Shown one piece after another: positions 34,257 to 43,100 of a DNA stretch of 64,000 bases (the first letter of the stretch is position 1; each line of letters begins with the position of its first letter). The translations under genes were made by a program, and so were the position numbers. The notes under the pieces are model-generated. The model was not told the origin of the DNA. It did no database searches and saw nothing but the letters and a program-made list of their open reading frames with translations. The stretch comes from Sulfurivermis sp041678005 (GTDB lineage: Bacteria > Pseudomonadota > Gammaproteobacteria > Thiohalomonadales > Thiohalomonadaceae), in NCBI GenBank assembly GCA_041678005.1, contig JBAYOW010000009.1:1-64000 (forward strand), written 5' to 3'.

Positions 34257-34997
34257 ATGATGCGTATTTTGCCGGCAGGACTGGTAATGGCTTTGTTGGT
34301 GGGCATGCCGCTGGTGGATACCCAGGCGCTGGAGATCAAGATCACTGAAGGCCTTGAGACAGTGACGGTGCAGCACCAGGGCAAACCCTTCGTTATTCAG
34401 CGTGGGCAGGATCCCTCGCATGTTATTGACCCATCCTGGGGCAAGACCGCGCGCAAGTGTCCACCTTTTTGCCTGCAACCTGCTATCCCTATACCGGGCA
34501 TTCATGCTGTGGGCGAATTGGAATCGCTGGATTTCATGGAAAAATTTGTCAATACCGGTACGGGGGTCTTGATTGATTCACGCCTGCCATCCTGGTATCT
34601 GGCGGGCACCATTCCAGGCTCGATCAATATCCCCTTTACGGTCTTTGGTGAGATCCCCACTGACGATGATGTAACCAAGGCCTTAAAGATGCTGGGTGCC
34701 GTGCGTCGGCCGAATGTCGGTGGCTTAAGGCGCATCCTTGAGCGCAATTTCAAGGGTTGGTTTGGCGAGAATAAGTCAGCCTATTGGGATTTTACTGAGG
34801 CCAAGGAAATACTATTATGGTGTAATGGCTCTTGGTGTGGTCAGTCTCCGCGCGCGATTAAAAATCTGGTCAAGTTGGGTTATCCGAAGGAGCGTATTCA
34901 TTACTATCGTGGCGGCATGCAGTCGTGGCAGCTACTTGGTTTTCCCGCGGTAGTGCCAGATGCCAATACCGTGTTGTTCGAGGTTAGAGGTGATTAG
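34257..34997 (+). CDS. Periplasmic rhodanese-like protein with CPPFC motif
   Basis: A 246-residue secreted protein. A signal peptide covers about 1-24. A distinctive CPPFC motif (C68, C72) precedes the rhodanese domain (about 90-245), whose loop is CNGSWCGQSP with C189 and C194. The first is the likely persulfide cysteine and the second could form a disulfide with it. VLIDSRLPSWYLAGTIPGS gives the N-terminal part of the fold. It is coupled to the unknown secreted protein upstream. The substrate is unknown. Either of two adjacent ATGs could start it. Confidence 0.83.
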   Translation: MMRILPAGLVMALLVGMPLVDTQALEIKITEGLETVTVQHQGKPFVIQRGQDPSHVIDPSWGKTARKCPPFCLQPAIPIPGIHAVGELESLDFMEKFVNTGTGVLIDSRLPSWYLAGTIPGSINIPFTVFGEIPTDDDVTKALKMLGAVRRPNVGGLRRILERNFKGWFGENKSAYWDFTEAKEILLWCNGSWCGQSPRAIKNLVKLGYPKERIHYYRGGMQSWQLLGFPAVVPDANTVLFEVRGD

Positions 34998-35035
34998 GCG
35001 TCACTGCTTGCAGACCTCGTATGTCTTCGGCAGGC

Positions 35036-35446
35036 TTATTGAATCACGAAGTTGGTGAAGTAGAGTGCCTCCAGGGATTCACGCTTAAAGCCTGCATGTG
35101 TCTCCAGGATTGAGCGTAGATTTTCCAGGGCTTGCAGGCGTACCTGCTCACGCACTTGCTGATCACGCATCCCTTCGCTGGTCTGGGCAGACAGCAGGGT
35201 GATCAGGGCATCACGCATCGGCCCCATATGTTCTTCCAATGCTGCCAATACCTTGCTGTCGCGGCTCATGGCGGCGATTTCTACCTGCATGAACTGGATA
35301 CGACCAGGTCCATGCAGGTTGACTACTATAGCTGGCTGCAGCTCAAGATATGGTGTTGCAGATGATTTGCTGTTCGCGGCGATGGCGGGCGAAATGAGTA
35401 GCGTGCTAGAAAGTAGTAATGCGGCAAGTTGTTTGGGTGATTTCAT
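35036..35446 (-). CDS. FliL-like secreted protein
   Basis: A 136-residue protein with a signal peptide (about 1-23, SPAIAA-N) followed by a FliL-like domain: YLELQPAIVVNL, RIQFMQVEIAAMSRD, and a C-terminal YFTNFVIQ matching the FVVQ-type end of FliL. True FliL keeps an uncleaved membrane anchor at the flagellar motor. Here the anchor looks cleavable and no flagellar gene is nearby, so this is probably a periplasmic paralogue of uncertain role. Confidence 0.78.
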   Translation of the reverse strand: MKSPKQLAALLLSSTLLISPAIAANSKSSATPYLELQPAIVVNLHGPGRIQFMQVEIAAMSRDSKVLAALEEHMGPMRDALITLLSAQTSEGMRDQQVREQVRLQALENLRSILETHAGFKRESLEALYFTNFVIQ

Positions 35447-35490
35447 GGCGTTGGGCTTGTGATGTATTTGATAATATTAGCACGGGCCTT

Positions 35491-35525
35491 ACCCGTATAT
35501 TCCACCAGGACGTGAGTAAAAGTTC
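35491..35525 (+). repeat. Short interspersed repeat, family 2, copy 1
   Basis: ACCCGTATATTCCACCAGGA followed by CGTGAGTAAAAGTTCT. It matches 37190-37224 at 29 of 35 positions (all differences are transitions), and its core matches the reverse complement of 57069-57100. It lies in the fliL-xerC spacer and has no coding role. Confidence 0.6.
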
Positions 35526-35586
35526 TGACCTTGTTGTGGCGCAAGGACTTATGTCATTTTTGTGTAAAAAGCAGAATATTAGCTGT

Positions 35587-36486
35587 TCATTTCTTCTTCT
35601 TTTTGGCACGTGGGTGGGCCTGATCATAAACCTTTGCCAGGTGCTGAAAATCAAGATGTGTGTAAATCTGGGTGGTAACAATATTGGCATGGCCCAAAAG
35701 CTCCTGCACCGCGCGTAGATCGCTACTTGATTCCAGTATATGACTGGCAAAGGAATGACGCAGCATGTGTGGGTTTACTGAGGTGGCGAGTCCCTGTGCG
35801 ATGGCATGATCATGTAATCGCTTCTGGATGGTGCGGGCGGCCATGCGCTGACCCTTGCGGCCAATAAACAGGGCCTTTGTTGCAGCGGCATCAGTTTGTA
35901 GTGCACGTCGTAGCAGCCAGTCGTGCAGGGCTGCGATGGCCTTGCGTCCAATGGGCAGGATTCTAGTTTTGCCGCCCTTGCCGGTAACGCGCACGCTTGC
36001 CTCCTGCAGATCAACGTGCTCACAATCAAGCTCAATCAATTCTGCCAGGCGCAAACCAGAGGAATACATCAATTCCATGATTGCACGGTCACGCACGGTG
36101 ATATCGCTATCGCCTGGGATCTCCAGCAGGCGTGCAGTTTGTTCCGCGTCAAGCTTGCGCGGCAATGTGCGCGGGCTTTTTGGTGCACTGATGTCCAGGG
36201 CTGGATTATGTTTGGCCAAGCCCTCACGCAATAGATAATTATAAAAGCTGCGGATAGCGGCAAGCTCACGCTGTATGCTTCGACCACCAAGTCCTGCCCT
36301 ATGGCGCCAGGCAACATAGGCGCGTACTTGAGATGGCTGCAGGTTTTGCCAGTTGGACAGGCCTTGTTTCTGGCAGAAACGACTTAGTTGTTGCAGGTCG
36401 CGTAAATAGTTATTGACGGTATGTAGAGAAAGTCGGCGTTCGTGGCGCAGGTGTTGTGCGTAACTATCCAGCCACTCCTCTTGCAT
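35587..36486 (-). CDS. xerC: Site-specific tyrosine recombinase XerC
   Basis: A 299-residue recombinase that, with XerD, resolves chromosome dimers at dif. The SAM-like core-binding domain is about 1-90. Catalytic residues are R146 (SSGLRLAEL), a lysine in VTGKGGKTR, H240 and R243 (HMLRHSF), H266 (LGHANI) and Y275 (TQIYTH). It is 4 bp behind the DUF484 gene, the conserved dapF-DUF484-xerC context, but dapF is missing here. Confidence 0.95.
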   Translation of the reverse strand: MQEEWLDSYAQHLRHERRLSLHTVNNYLRDLQQLSRFCQKQGLSNWQNLQPSQVRAYVAWRHRAGLGGRSIQRELAAIRSFYNYLLREGLAKHNPALDISAPKSPRTLPRKLDAEQTARLLEIPGDSDITVRDRAIMELMYSSGLRLAELIELDCEHVDLQEASVRVTGKGGKTRILPIGRKAIAALHDWLLRRALQTDAAATKALFIGRKGQRMAARTIQKRLHDHAIAQGLATSVNPHMLRHSFASHILESSSDLRAVQELLGHANIVTTQIYTHLDFQHLAKVYDQAHPRAKKKKK

Positions 36487-36490
36487 GTGT

Positions 36491-37150
36491 TTACTCTCTG
36501 ACTGATGGTTGCAGCAGCCGCGCCACTACCGCGCCAAGATAGCTGAGAAAGGTAGTGGCCATTTGCGCGTGAAAACGTTTGCGATCAATGCTGCCGATAC
36601 CGATAACGCCAAAGCAGCTGGCATGGCTGGAATCAAATAACGGGATGAGCGCACCAGAGAGCATTTCCTCGGCAGCCTGGCCGAAAAGAAACTGCTTTTG
36701 TGGCATGGCGAGAAAACCGCTGACTGGCTCGCCATGCTCGATGAGCTTGTCAAATAATTCTCTTTCCGTTGTGTTGCTAAAGATTTTCAGTGTTGCGGCA
36801 TCGGCGTGAAAATCTTCATATAGGCTGGCCTGCAGATGTTTGATCAGGGTGTTGCGATCTGGTGCTTCCAGCAATCTGAGCACAAGTCGCTCGATACGCG
36901 CCAGTAATTGCTCGTTGTCACGAGCTGCCTGGTTTAACTGTTGCAGCCTTTGCTTGAGCTCCTGCCGTTGTTCGCGCAGCACCGCCACTTGTCGTTCGAT
37001 GAGTGAGGCGGCTCCACGAGTGTCGTGCGGCAGAGTGAGATCGGCCAGCAGGTCGGTGTGGCGCAAAAGAAAATCAGGGTGCTTGCGCAGATAATCGATG
37101 ATGTTGTTTTCATTTGGCATGTTGTTGTCGGTATTTGCCGGAGTACTCAC
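36491..37150 (-). CDS. DUF484 (GAF-like) protein
   Basis: A 219-residue cytosolic protein. I chose GTG 37150 because a strong AGGGAG site lies 8-9 bp upstream; the ATG at 37183 lacks one and falls next to a repeat. The N-terminus IIDYLRKHPDFLLRHTDLL is the family hallmark. A coiled-coil of about 30 residues (REQRQELKQRLQQLNQ) and a GAF-like C-terminal domain (about 95-215) follow. The role is not established, although the gene is conserved beside xerC. Confidence 0.88.
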   Translation of the reverse strand: MSTPANTDNNMPNENNIIDYLRKHPDFLLRHTDLLADLTLPHDTRGAASLIERQVAVLREQRQELKQRLQQLNQAARDNEQLLARIERLVLRLLEAPDRNTLIKHLQASLYEDFHADAATLKIFSNTTERELFDKLIEHGEPVSGFLAMPQKQFLFGQAAEEMLSGALIPLFDSSHASCFGVIGIGSIDRKRFHAQMATTFLSYLGAVVARLLQPSVRE

Positions 37151-37189
37151 GGTTTGTTCTCCCTCTATTTGTCTACCTGACATCTTTAG

Positions 37190-37224
37190 CCCGTATATTT
37201 CATCAGGGCGCGAGTAAAGGCTCT
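37190..37224 (+). repeat. Short interspersed repeat, family 2, copy 2
   Basis: CCCGTATATTTCATCAGGGC followed by GCGAGTAAAGGCTCT. It lies between lysA and the DUF484 gene, where dapF would be expected. See copy 1 at 35491-35525 for the comparison. Confidence 0.6.
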
Positions 37225-37335
37225 AGTTTTATTGTTATTACAAGGTTTTCACCGCCCTCACATCTTGCCCTTGACCCAAGATCCACAACACCGTCATCCA
37301 TGCCTCTAAGGTAAAAGATGCAGATTAGCATGACA

Positions 37336-38586
37336 TCATGCTGGCAATAGGCTTTCGCTGGCATAAAGCGCAGTAATGGTTTCGCGTTGACGCACTAAAT
37401 AACTGTCCTTGCCATCAACCATCACTTCAGCTGAGCGTGGTCGTGTGTTGTAGTTGGAGCTCATGGCAAAGCCATAGGCACCTGCAGAACCTATGGCCAG
37501 CAGATCGCCTTCAGCTAGTGCGAGTTTACGATCCTTGCCAAGAAAATCGCCTGATTCACAGATAGGTCCGACAATATCGTAGTTCAGTACAGGTACATCC
37601 TCGCGTGGGGTGACAGGGATTATGTCCATCCAGGCATCATAGAGTGTGGGGCGGAGCAGATCATCCATGGCCGCATCGACAATGGCGAAATTACGGTGCG
37701 GTGTCGGCTTTAGATATTCCACGCGGGTAAGTAGCAGCCCGGCATTACCGATGATGGCGCGGCCTGGTTCAATGATGAGTTTGATATCATGACCTGCCAG
37801 GCGATCGAGTAGTGGTGCAGCATAGTCACCTGGCAGCGGCGGCATTTCATCGCGATAAGTAATGCCGAGGCCGCCACCCATATCAAGATGACGCACAGCG
37901 ATACCGCGCTGGTACAGAGTATCGATGAGTAGCAGCATGCGCTCCAGCGCATCGATAAATGGCTCGATTGTGGTGATCTGTGAACCGATATGGCAATCAA
38001 CGCCAATCAGTTCGATATTAGGCAGTGTTGCGGCTTGGCTATAAATATCCTGTGCGTCGTGAATGTCTATGCCAAATTTGTTTTCTTTCAGCCCGGTGGA
38101 AATATAGGGGTGGGTCTTGGCATCTACATTTGGGTTGACGCGCATGGAGACCGGCGCACGCTTACCCATTTCACCCGCTATGCGATTGAGACGTTCAAGT
38201 TCAGCTTCAGATTCAACATTGAAACAGTGGATGCCAAGCTCCAGGGCGCGGCGCATTTCATCGGCACGTTTGCCAACGCCAGAGAATACAATTTTGGCCG
38301 GATCGCCTCCTGCAGCCAGCACGCGCTCCAGTTCACCAACCGAGACAATATCAAAGCCAGCGCCAAGGCGCGCCAGTACGTTGAGCACAGCAAGGTTTGA
38401 ATTGGCTTTGACGGCATAGCAGATCAGGTGTTCCGTACCAGCCAGGGCGGCCTCGAAGGCGCGGTAGTGCCTCTCGATGGCAGCGCGGGAGTAGATGTAA
38501 CAAGGTGTGCCATAGCGATCGGCGAGAGTAGCAATGTCCATGTCTTCGATATGGAGGCTGTTATTGCGATAGCTGAGATATTCCAT
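37336..38586 (-). CDS. lysA: Diaminopimelate decarboxylase LysA
   Basis: A 416-residue PLP enzyme that makes L-lysine from meso-diaminopimelate. The PLP lysine is K60 in CYAVKANSNL; DCHIGSQI and the Gly-rich phosphate site GGGLGITY follow, and the C-terminal active-site CESGDF is present. It is 3 bp downstream of lptM, as in other gammaproteobacteria, but the usual next gene dapF is absent. Confidence 0.96.
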   Translation of the reverse strand: MEYLSYRNNSLHIEDMDIATLADRYGTPCYIYSRAAIERHYRAFEAALAGTEHLICYAVKANSNLAVLNVLARLGAGFDIVSVGELERVLAAGGDPAKIVFSGVGKRADEMRRALELGIHCFNVESEAELERLNRIAGEMGKRAPVSMRVNPNVDAKTHPYISTGLKENKFGIDIHDAQDIYSQAATLPNIELIGVDCHIGSQITTIEPFIDALERMLLLIDTLYQRGIAVRHLDMGGGLGITYRDEMPPLPGDYAAPLLDRLAGHDIKLIIEPGRAIIGNAGLLLTRVEYLKPTPHRNFAIVDAAMDDLLRPTLYDAWMDIIPVTPREDVPVLNYDIVGPICESGDFLGKDRKLALAEGDLLAIGSAGAYGFAMSSNYNTRPRSAEVMVDGKDSYLVRQRETITALYASESLLPA

Positions 38587-38589
38587 AAT

Positions 38590-38739
38590 TTATTTATTGT
38601 TATAGTCAAGATGTAGTTGTTTGGTTTCTTCCGATGGCAGATAAAGATCACCACTGGCACCACAGCCACTGAGCAGACTGAGTAATGCAAGGGTGATGAT
38701 GACCGCCCACAGGGCATATTGTCCCCAGCAGATACGCAT
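38590..38739 (-). CDS. lptM: LPS assembly-associated small lipoprotein LptM (YifL)
   Basis: A 49-residue lipoprotein. A short basic N-terminus (MRICWGQ) is followed by a hydrophobic stretch, the lipobox LLSGC with lipidated C26, and then GASGDLYLP, the family signature after the cysteine (GxxGxLYLP). LptM stabilises the LptD-LptE translocon in E. coli. It ends 3 bp before lysA and shares its transcript, matching the lptM-lysA/dapF context. Confidence 0.88.
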   Translation of the reverse strand: MRICWGQYALWAVIITLALLSLLSGCGASGDLYLPSEETKQLHLDYNNK

Positions 38740-38832
38740 GTTTATTGTCCTTGCGGATAAAAATGATATGCGGGTAATTATACCTGTAACATAAGGATGT
38801 TGCGTTATTGGTCAGGGTAAATCCATTTATTC

Positions 38833-39885
38833 ATGTTTATCGCCTCGCTCACCATTCATGCCTATAAGCTACCATTGCGCCGTCCATGGGTAGCGGCTCA
38901 TGGTGTACTGTATGAGCGCCGTGGTTTTCTGCTGGCAATAAAGACAAATGATGGCAGTTGCGGATGGGGTGATTGTGCGCCACTACCCAGCTCCACGGCA
39001 GCGCATCATGTAAATATTCAGCATGCATTGAATCGGTTAATACGGATTTTGCCAGGTCTTTCCCATGAGGCAGCTTTGCAGCAGTGTGCAGATATAAGTT
39101 TGCCGGAACTACGTTGGGCGCTGGAGACAGCCTTATTTGATCTGGCGGCACTTAAGAGTGGGCAACGCTTGGCAGATTATCTTGGCGCCAGCGAAAATGA
39201 TGGTAGTGTGGCAGTTAATGCGGCGCTTGGTGCGTTGGATGGGCAAACAGCCACGCAGGCAGCGCAGGCATTGGCAAATGGTTATCGTATAGCCAAGATA
39301 AAGCTGGGGCGGCATCCTGTCGACACCGAGCTGTTCTGGTTGCGGCAGGTGCATGCTGCAACGGAAGGACGCTTGCGTTTACGCCTGGATGCCAATCGTG
39401 CCTGGAACATGCAGGATGCGCGGTATTTCCTACAGGCAATTGCCGGTTTGTCCATAGATGCTGTGGAAGAGCCTCTGATACAACCGGACTTGTTTAGTTT
39501 GCGAGAGCTACAGGAAGATCTGCCTTATGCGCTGGCACTGGATGAATCTGTGGCAAATTTTGATCAGCATGAGCTGCTTGCCCAGCCACCAGTGCGACGC
39601 CTAGTGCTCAAGCCAGCGCGCATAGGCGGCATACTGGCCACGCGAGAATTGACATTACAAGCGCAGGTGGCAGGGTTTGAGGTGGTACTCACCTCGGTAG
39701 TGGATACAGCAGTTGGCGTGAGTGCAGCAGCGCATCTTGCTGCGGCCCTGTCTTCTGAATTGGCGCATGGCTTTGCTACACTGGGCTGGCTGGCAGCTGA
39801 TGTGGCGCAAGCTCCGGTCATACAGCAGGGCCGTCTGTATTTGGGTAATTCTCCTGGGCTTGGGTTGGAGGTCTTTTATGAGTGA
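38833..39885 (+). CDS. Enolase-superfamily enzyme (o-succinylbenzoate synthase or dipeptide epimerase type)
   Basis: A 350-residue protein with the muconate-lactonising capping domain (about 1-115) and barrel. Catalytic elements: KIKLG (general bases), LDANRAW and VEEPL and DES (three metal ligands), and LKPARIGG with the second lysine. LDANRAW and the LVLKP strand are most like MenC-type o-succinylbenzoate synthases, but no other menaquinone gene is in the window and dipeptide epimerases share these motifs. The specific reaction remains open. It overlaps the MazG-like gene by 8 bp. Confidence 0.8.
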   Translation: MFIASLTIHAYKLPLRRPWVAAHGVLYERRGFLLAIKTNDGSCGWGDCAPLPSSTAAHHVNIQHALNRLIRILPGLSHEAALQQCADISLPELRWALETALFDLAALKSGQRLADYLGASENDGSVAVNAALGALDGQTATQAAQALANGYRIAKIKLGRHPVDTELFWLRQVHAATEGRLRLRLDANRAWNMQDARYFLQAIAGLSIDAVEEPLIQPDLFSLRELQEDLPYALALDESVANFDQHELLAQPPVRRLVLKPARIGGILATRELTLQAQVAGFEVVLTSVVDTAVGVSAAAHLAAALSSELAHGFATLGWLAADVAQAPVIQQGRLYLGNSPGLGLEVFYE

Positions 39886-40234
39886 CAGTCTTGAGGAACT
39901 ACGTCAGCGTCTTGCAGTATTTGCCAAGGTGCGTGATTGGGAACAGTTTCATTCACCAAAAAATCTGTCTATGGCACTGATTGCCGAGGCCGCTGAACTA
40001 GTGGAACATTTCCAGTGGTTGACGCCCGAGCAGAGCGAACAGTTGAGTGTAGAGAAGCTTGAGGAAGTACGCCTGGAGCTTGCGGATATTCAGATTTTCC
40101 TGATCAGGATCGCTGACCGCCTCAACGTAGATTTGATTCGTGCGGTCAAGGACAAGATGGCCCATAATGAGCAGCGCTTCCCAATAGATGTAGTCAAGGG
40201 CAGCGCCAAGCGCGCCAGCAAATACAAACGGTAG
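39878..40234 (+). CDS. MazG-like nucleotide pyrophosphohydrolase
   Basis: A 118-residue all-alpha NTP pyrophosphatase. The metal-binding pattern EAAELVEHF near residue 40, followed by ELADIQIF near 68 (EExxE...ExxD type), defines the RS21-C6/YpjD-like MazG family, which hydrolyses damaged or excess nucleotides to the monophosphate. I chose ATG 39878, which has a perfect GGAGG 7 bp upstream; a longer frame would run deep into the previous gene. It is 13 bp before cyaA. Confidence 0.88.
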   Translation: MSDSLEELRQRLAVFAKVRDWEQFHSPKNLSMALIAEAAELVEHFQWLTPEQSEQLSVEKLEEVRLELADIQIFLIRIADRLNVDLIRAVKDKMAHNEQRFPIDVVKGSAKRASKYKR

Positions 40235-40247
40235 CATTCAGCGCAAA

Positions 40248-43088
40248 ATGTCAAAGAGCACAGCATTATATGATGACGGCAATATTGACTTCAGGGCGGT
40301 ACGTCATCGCTTCATGAAGCTCAATCAGGCTCGCCTTGAACGGGTGCGTGAGGCCTTGCGTGGGCGGCGGTGTAATGTGCTGGAGGTGCTGCCGTTGTTG
40401 TTCCACATTAACCACGCCATGTTTCCTGGATTTGTGTCAAAGGAAACGCCTGCTGGCATTATTGACTACTCACCTGCACGACACGAGCTGGAGGCAGGCA
40501 AGCGACTGGCGCGCAGCTTTGAATACAAGACACTGCGCCAGCGGCATTTTCCCATCCTTGCCCTGTATCTTATCGGCAGCCCTGGCAGTATTGGCTACGC
40601 AGATGACAGTGATTTCGATATTTGGCTTTGTCATGACCACAATCTGTCGGCAACAGAGCTTGCATACCTGCAACAAAAGGCAAATGCAGTGGAGACCTGG
40701 GCGGCCAGCCTGGATATGGAGGTGCATTTTTACCTGGTCAATGTGGAGCGGTTTCGTAGTGGCGAGGTCTTGCCTTTGTCGAACAACAGCTCTGGCTCGG
40801 CACAATATAATTTGTTGTTGGAGGAGTTTTATCGCACGTCGATATTGCTCGCCGGTCAAGCACCATTATGGTGGGTGGTGCCGCCTGCCCACGAGTCTGA
40901 CTACGATGATTATGTGCAGAACCTCAAGCAAAAACGTTTCCCCCACGCCCGTGGTTTGCTTGATTTGGGCGGTCTGAGCTTTATTCCGGCAGAGGAGTTT
41001 TTGGGCGCGGCGCTGTGGCATCTATACAAGAGCATAGATTCGCCCTACAAGGCAGTGCTCAAGCTGTTGCTTATCGAAAGCTATGCCTATGATTATCCAC
41101 ATTTCGATTTGAATAGTCTGCGCTTCAAGCAGGCCATTTATCGTGGTGATGATCAGGTCGACAGACTGGATCCTTATCTGATGATGATGCAGAAGATAGA
41201 GGAATATCTGCAGCGTAAAAATGATCACGCGCGCTTGAGGTTTGCCCGTCGTGCATTTTATTTCAAAACCAATGAAAGACTGAACGAGACACCAAACAAT
41301 ACAAGCTGGCAGCATGATTTATTGCGCTCGGTGTTCAAGCAGTGGGGTTGGCAGCCACTGGATGTAGAACAGATGAACAGGCGTGATAAATGGAAGGTGG
41401 CAAGGGTTGCCGAAGAGCAGCGTTTGGTATTCGAGATTTTGAGTGTCAGCTATCGTTTTCTCTCTGACTTTGTGCGTGCGCACGCTGGCTTGTCCCTGAT
41501 AAGCCAGCGTGATTTGACTGTGCTTGGTCGTAAACTCTATGCCGCATTTGAACGCAAGGCAGGCAAGATAGAACTGCTCAATCGCGGCATCAATGCCAAT
41601 CTGCATGAATCCTCAGTCACCATAGTTGAATTGTTGGATGAACATCAGCAAGGCGGCTGGCAGCTATATCAGGGAGCCTTGAGCAAAGAAGAAATGCGCC
41701 AATCTGTACCCTTGAAGCGCGCTCGCACCCTCATTGAACTGGTCGCCTGGGCCTACTTCAATGGCATTGTCGATCGGCATAGTGTGCTTGCAATCTATCC
41801 GCAGGTTACGCAGATAAATTCTCAAGAGCTGAAATTGATTGTTGAACACATGCAGGTGTCGTTTCCACCAAGCTGCCTGGAGACGCGAACACTGGACGAA
41901 TATTCAACTCCTGCACGTATAGCAAACGCAGTGCTTTACACGAACAACGAGCTGGATGCCTTTACTTCCCTAAGTTTGGGTAAAACCATTTCCTGTGGCC
42001 AGACAGATGCGCTCAATTATGGCGGTATAGGCAAAAACCTGGTGCAAAGCATGGATCTGGTTATTGTCACCAGTTGGCGCGAAGTACTTACCTTTCATTA
42101 TCGGCGCGGCAAAGGTCTGATGGATTTTCTCTGCGAGTATTTCAAATGGACTCCACCATCACGTGGTGAGTCTCCGCCAGCAATTGAAATATTTGGTATC
42201 AGCGCCCAACGCGGCCATACCGCAGCGCAGCGTATTGAAAAACTGCTGCATGAACTGGTGGCAACCTGGTATGGCACACATGCAATGCCAGAGGCGCGTT
42301 ATCTGCTTACGGTAAGTCGCGGCTATTACCTGGTGTATTTTCAGGCCGAATCCTTGCACTACGAGGCACTGCCGGATGACGATAGTTTGTATGCGGCACT
42401 TGGACGATCTGCCGATAGCTTCAGACCTTTGGTGTTCGATAGCCAATCATTGACAGATTCCGCATTGCCACACATCTACAGCCACAATCGTAGTGGCTGG
42501 GTGCAATTTTTTTATCTGCCAAACGAAGATATGGCTAATATCTTCATTCTGGATGAGCGCGGATCACTGTTTCATGATCGGGTGCCATTCTTTGATGGCC
42601 GTGTATTGCTCAATCAGTATGGCCGGTTCTTCGAGGCAGTATTGAATCGAATGGCCTTCCTCATGCAGGAAGGACAGCATATGCAGACAATAGCTGGCGT
42701 GGAATTTTTTCAGCTCAGTCGTGATGTACGCGGACATTATCATCTTGAACGGCAGAAGGCAGAGTTTCGTTACGACCTGCAACAGTATTTCAGCCTGCAG
42801 GCGATAGTGGATCAGGTAGAAAACAGCCAGACCATGTTTACACTATATTGCGATGAGAGGGAATTTTCTTCATTGGAATATGGCGATAACCTGCTGCATG
42901 CAGTTGTCCAGCATGTCCTGGAATTACGTAATAATGAACAGAATTATCCTATCTACATCACTGATATTGGCCTGTCACATACCGTCCTGGGCGAACAGAC
43001 CAATAGCAGGATCCAGACTATACATTTCCTGCATTACAAGCGGCGCATTGAACGGGAAATGAACTCGGTATTGCAGCAACATACCTGA
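40248..43088 (+). CDS. cyaA: Class I adenylate cyclase CyaA
   Basis: A 946-residue enterobacterial-type adenylate cyclase that converts ATP to cAMP. The N-terminal catalytic domain has the nucleotidyltransferase signature LIGSPGSIGYADDSDFDIWL (about 105-124), with the metal-binding aspartates in DSDFD. The C-terminal half is the regulatory region that in enterobacteria responds to the PTS. Full length and no break are visible. It is the last gene of a short forward run with the enolase-like and MazG-like genes. Confidence 0.95.
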   Translation: MSKSTALYDDGNIDFRAVRHRFMKLNQARLERVREALRGRRCNVLEVLPLLFHINHAMFPGFVSKETPAGIIDYSPARHELEAGKRLARSFEYKTLRQRHFPILALYLIGSPGSIGYADDSDFDIWLCHDHNLSATELAYLQQKANAVETWAASLDMEVHFYLVNVERFRSGEVLPLSNNSSGSAQYNLLLEEFYRTSILLAGQAPLWWVVPPAHESDYDDYVQNLKQKRFPHARGLLDLGGLSFIPAEEFLGAALWHLYKSIDSPYKAVLKLLLIESYAYDYPHFDLNSLRFKQAIYRGDDQVDRLDPYLMMMQKIEEYLQRKNDHARLRFARRAFYFKTNERLNETPNNTSWQHDLLRSVFKQWGWQPLDVEQMNRRDKWKVARVAEEQRLVFEILSVSYRFLSDFVRAHAGLSLISQRDLTVLGRKLYAAFERKAGKIELLNRGINANLHESSVTIVELLDEHQQGGWQLYQGALSKEEMRQSVPLKRARTLIELVAWAYFNGIVDRHSVLAIYPQVTQINSQELKLIVEHMQVSFPPSCLETRTLDEYSTPARIANAVLYTNNELDAFTSLSLGKTISCGQTDALNYGGIGKNLVQSMDLVIVTSWREVLTFHYRRGKGLMDFLCEYFKWTPPSRGESPPAIEIFGISAQRGHTAAQRIEKLLHELVATWYGTHAMPEARYLLTVSRGYYLVYFQAESLHYEALPDDDSLYAALGRSADSFRPLVFDSQSLTDSALPHIYSHNRSGWVQFFYLPNEDMANIFILDERGSLFHDRVPFFDGRVLLNQYGRFFEAVLNRMAFLMQEGQHMQTIAGVEFFQLSRDVRGHYHLERQKAEFRYDLQQYFSLQAIVDQVENSQTMFTLYCDEREFSSLEYGDNLLHAVVQHVLELRNNEQNYPIYITDIGLSHTVLGEQTNSRIQTIHFLHYKRRIEREMNSVLQQHT

Positions 43089-43100
43089 GCAGGTGGTGGC

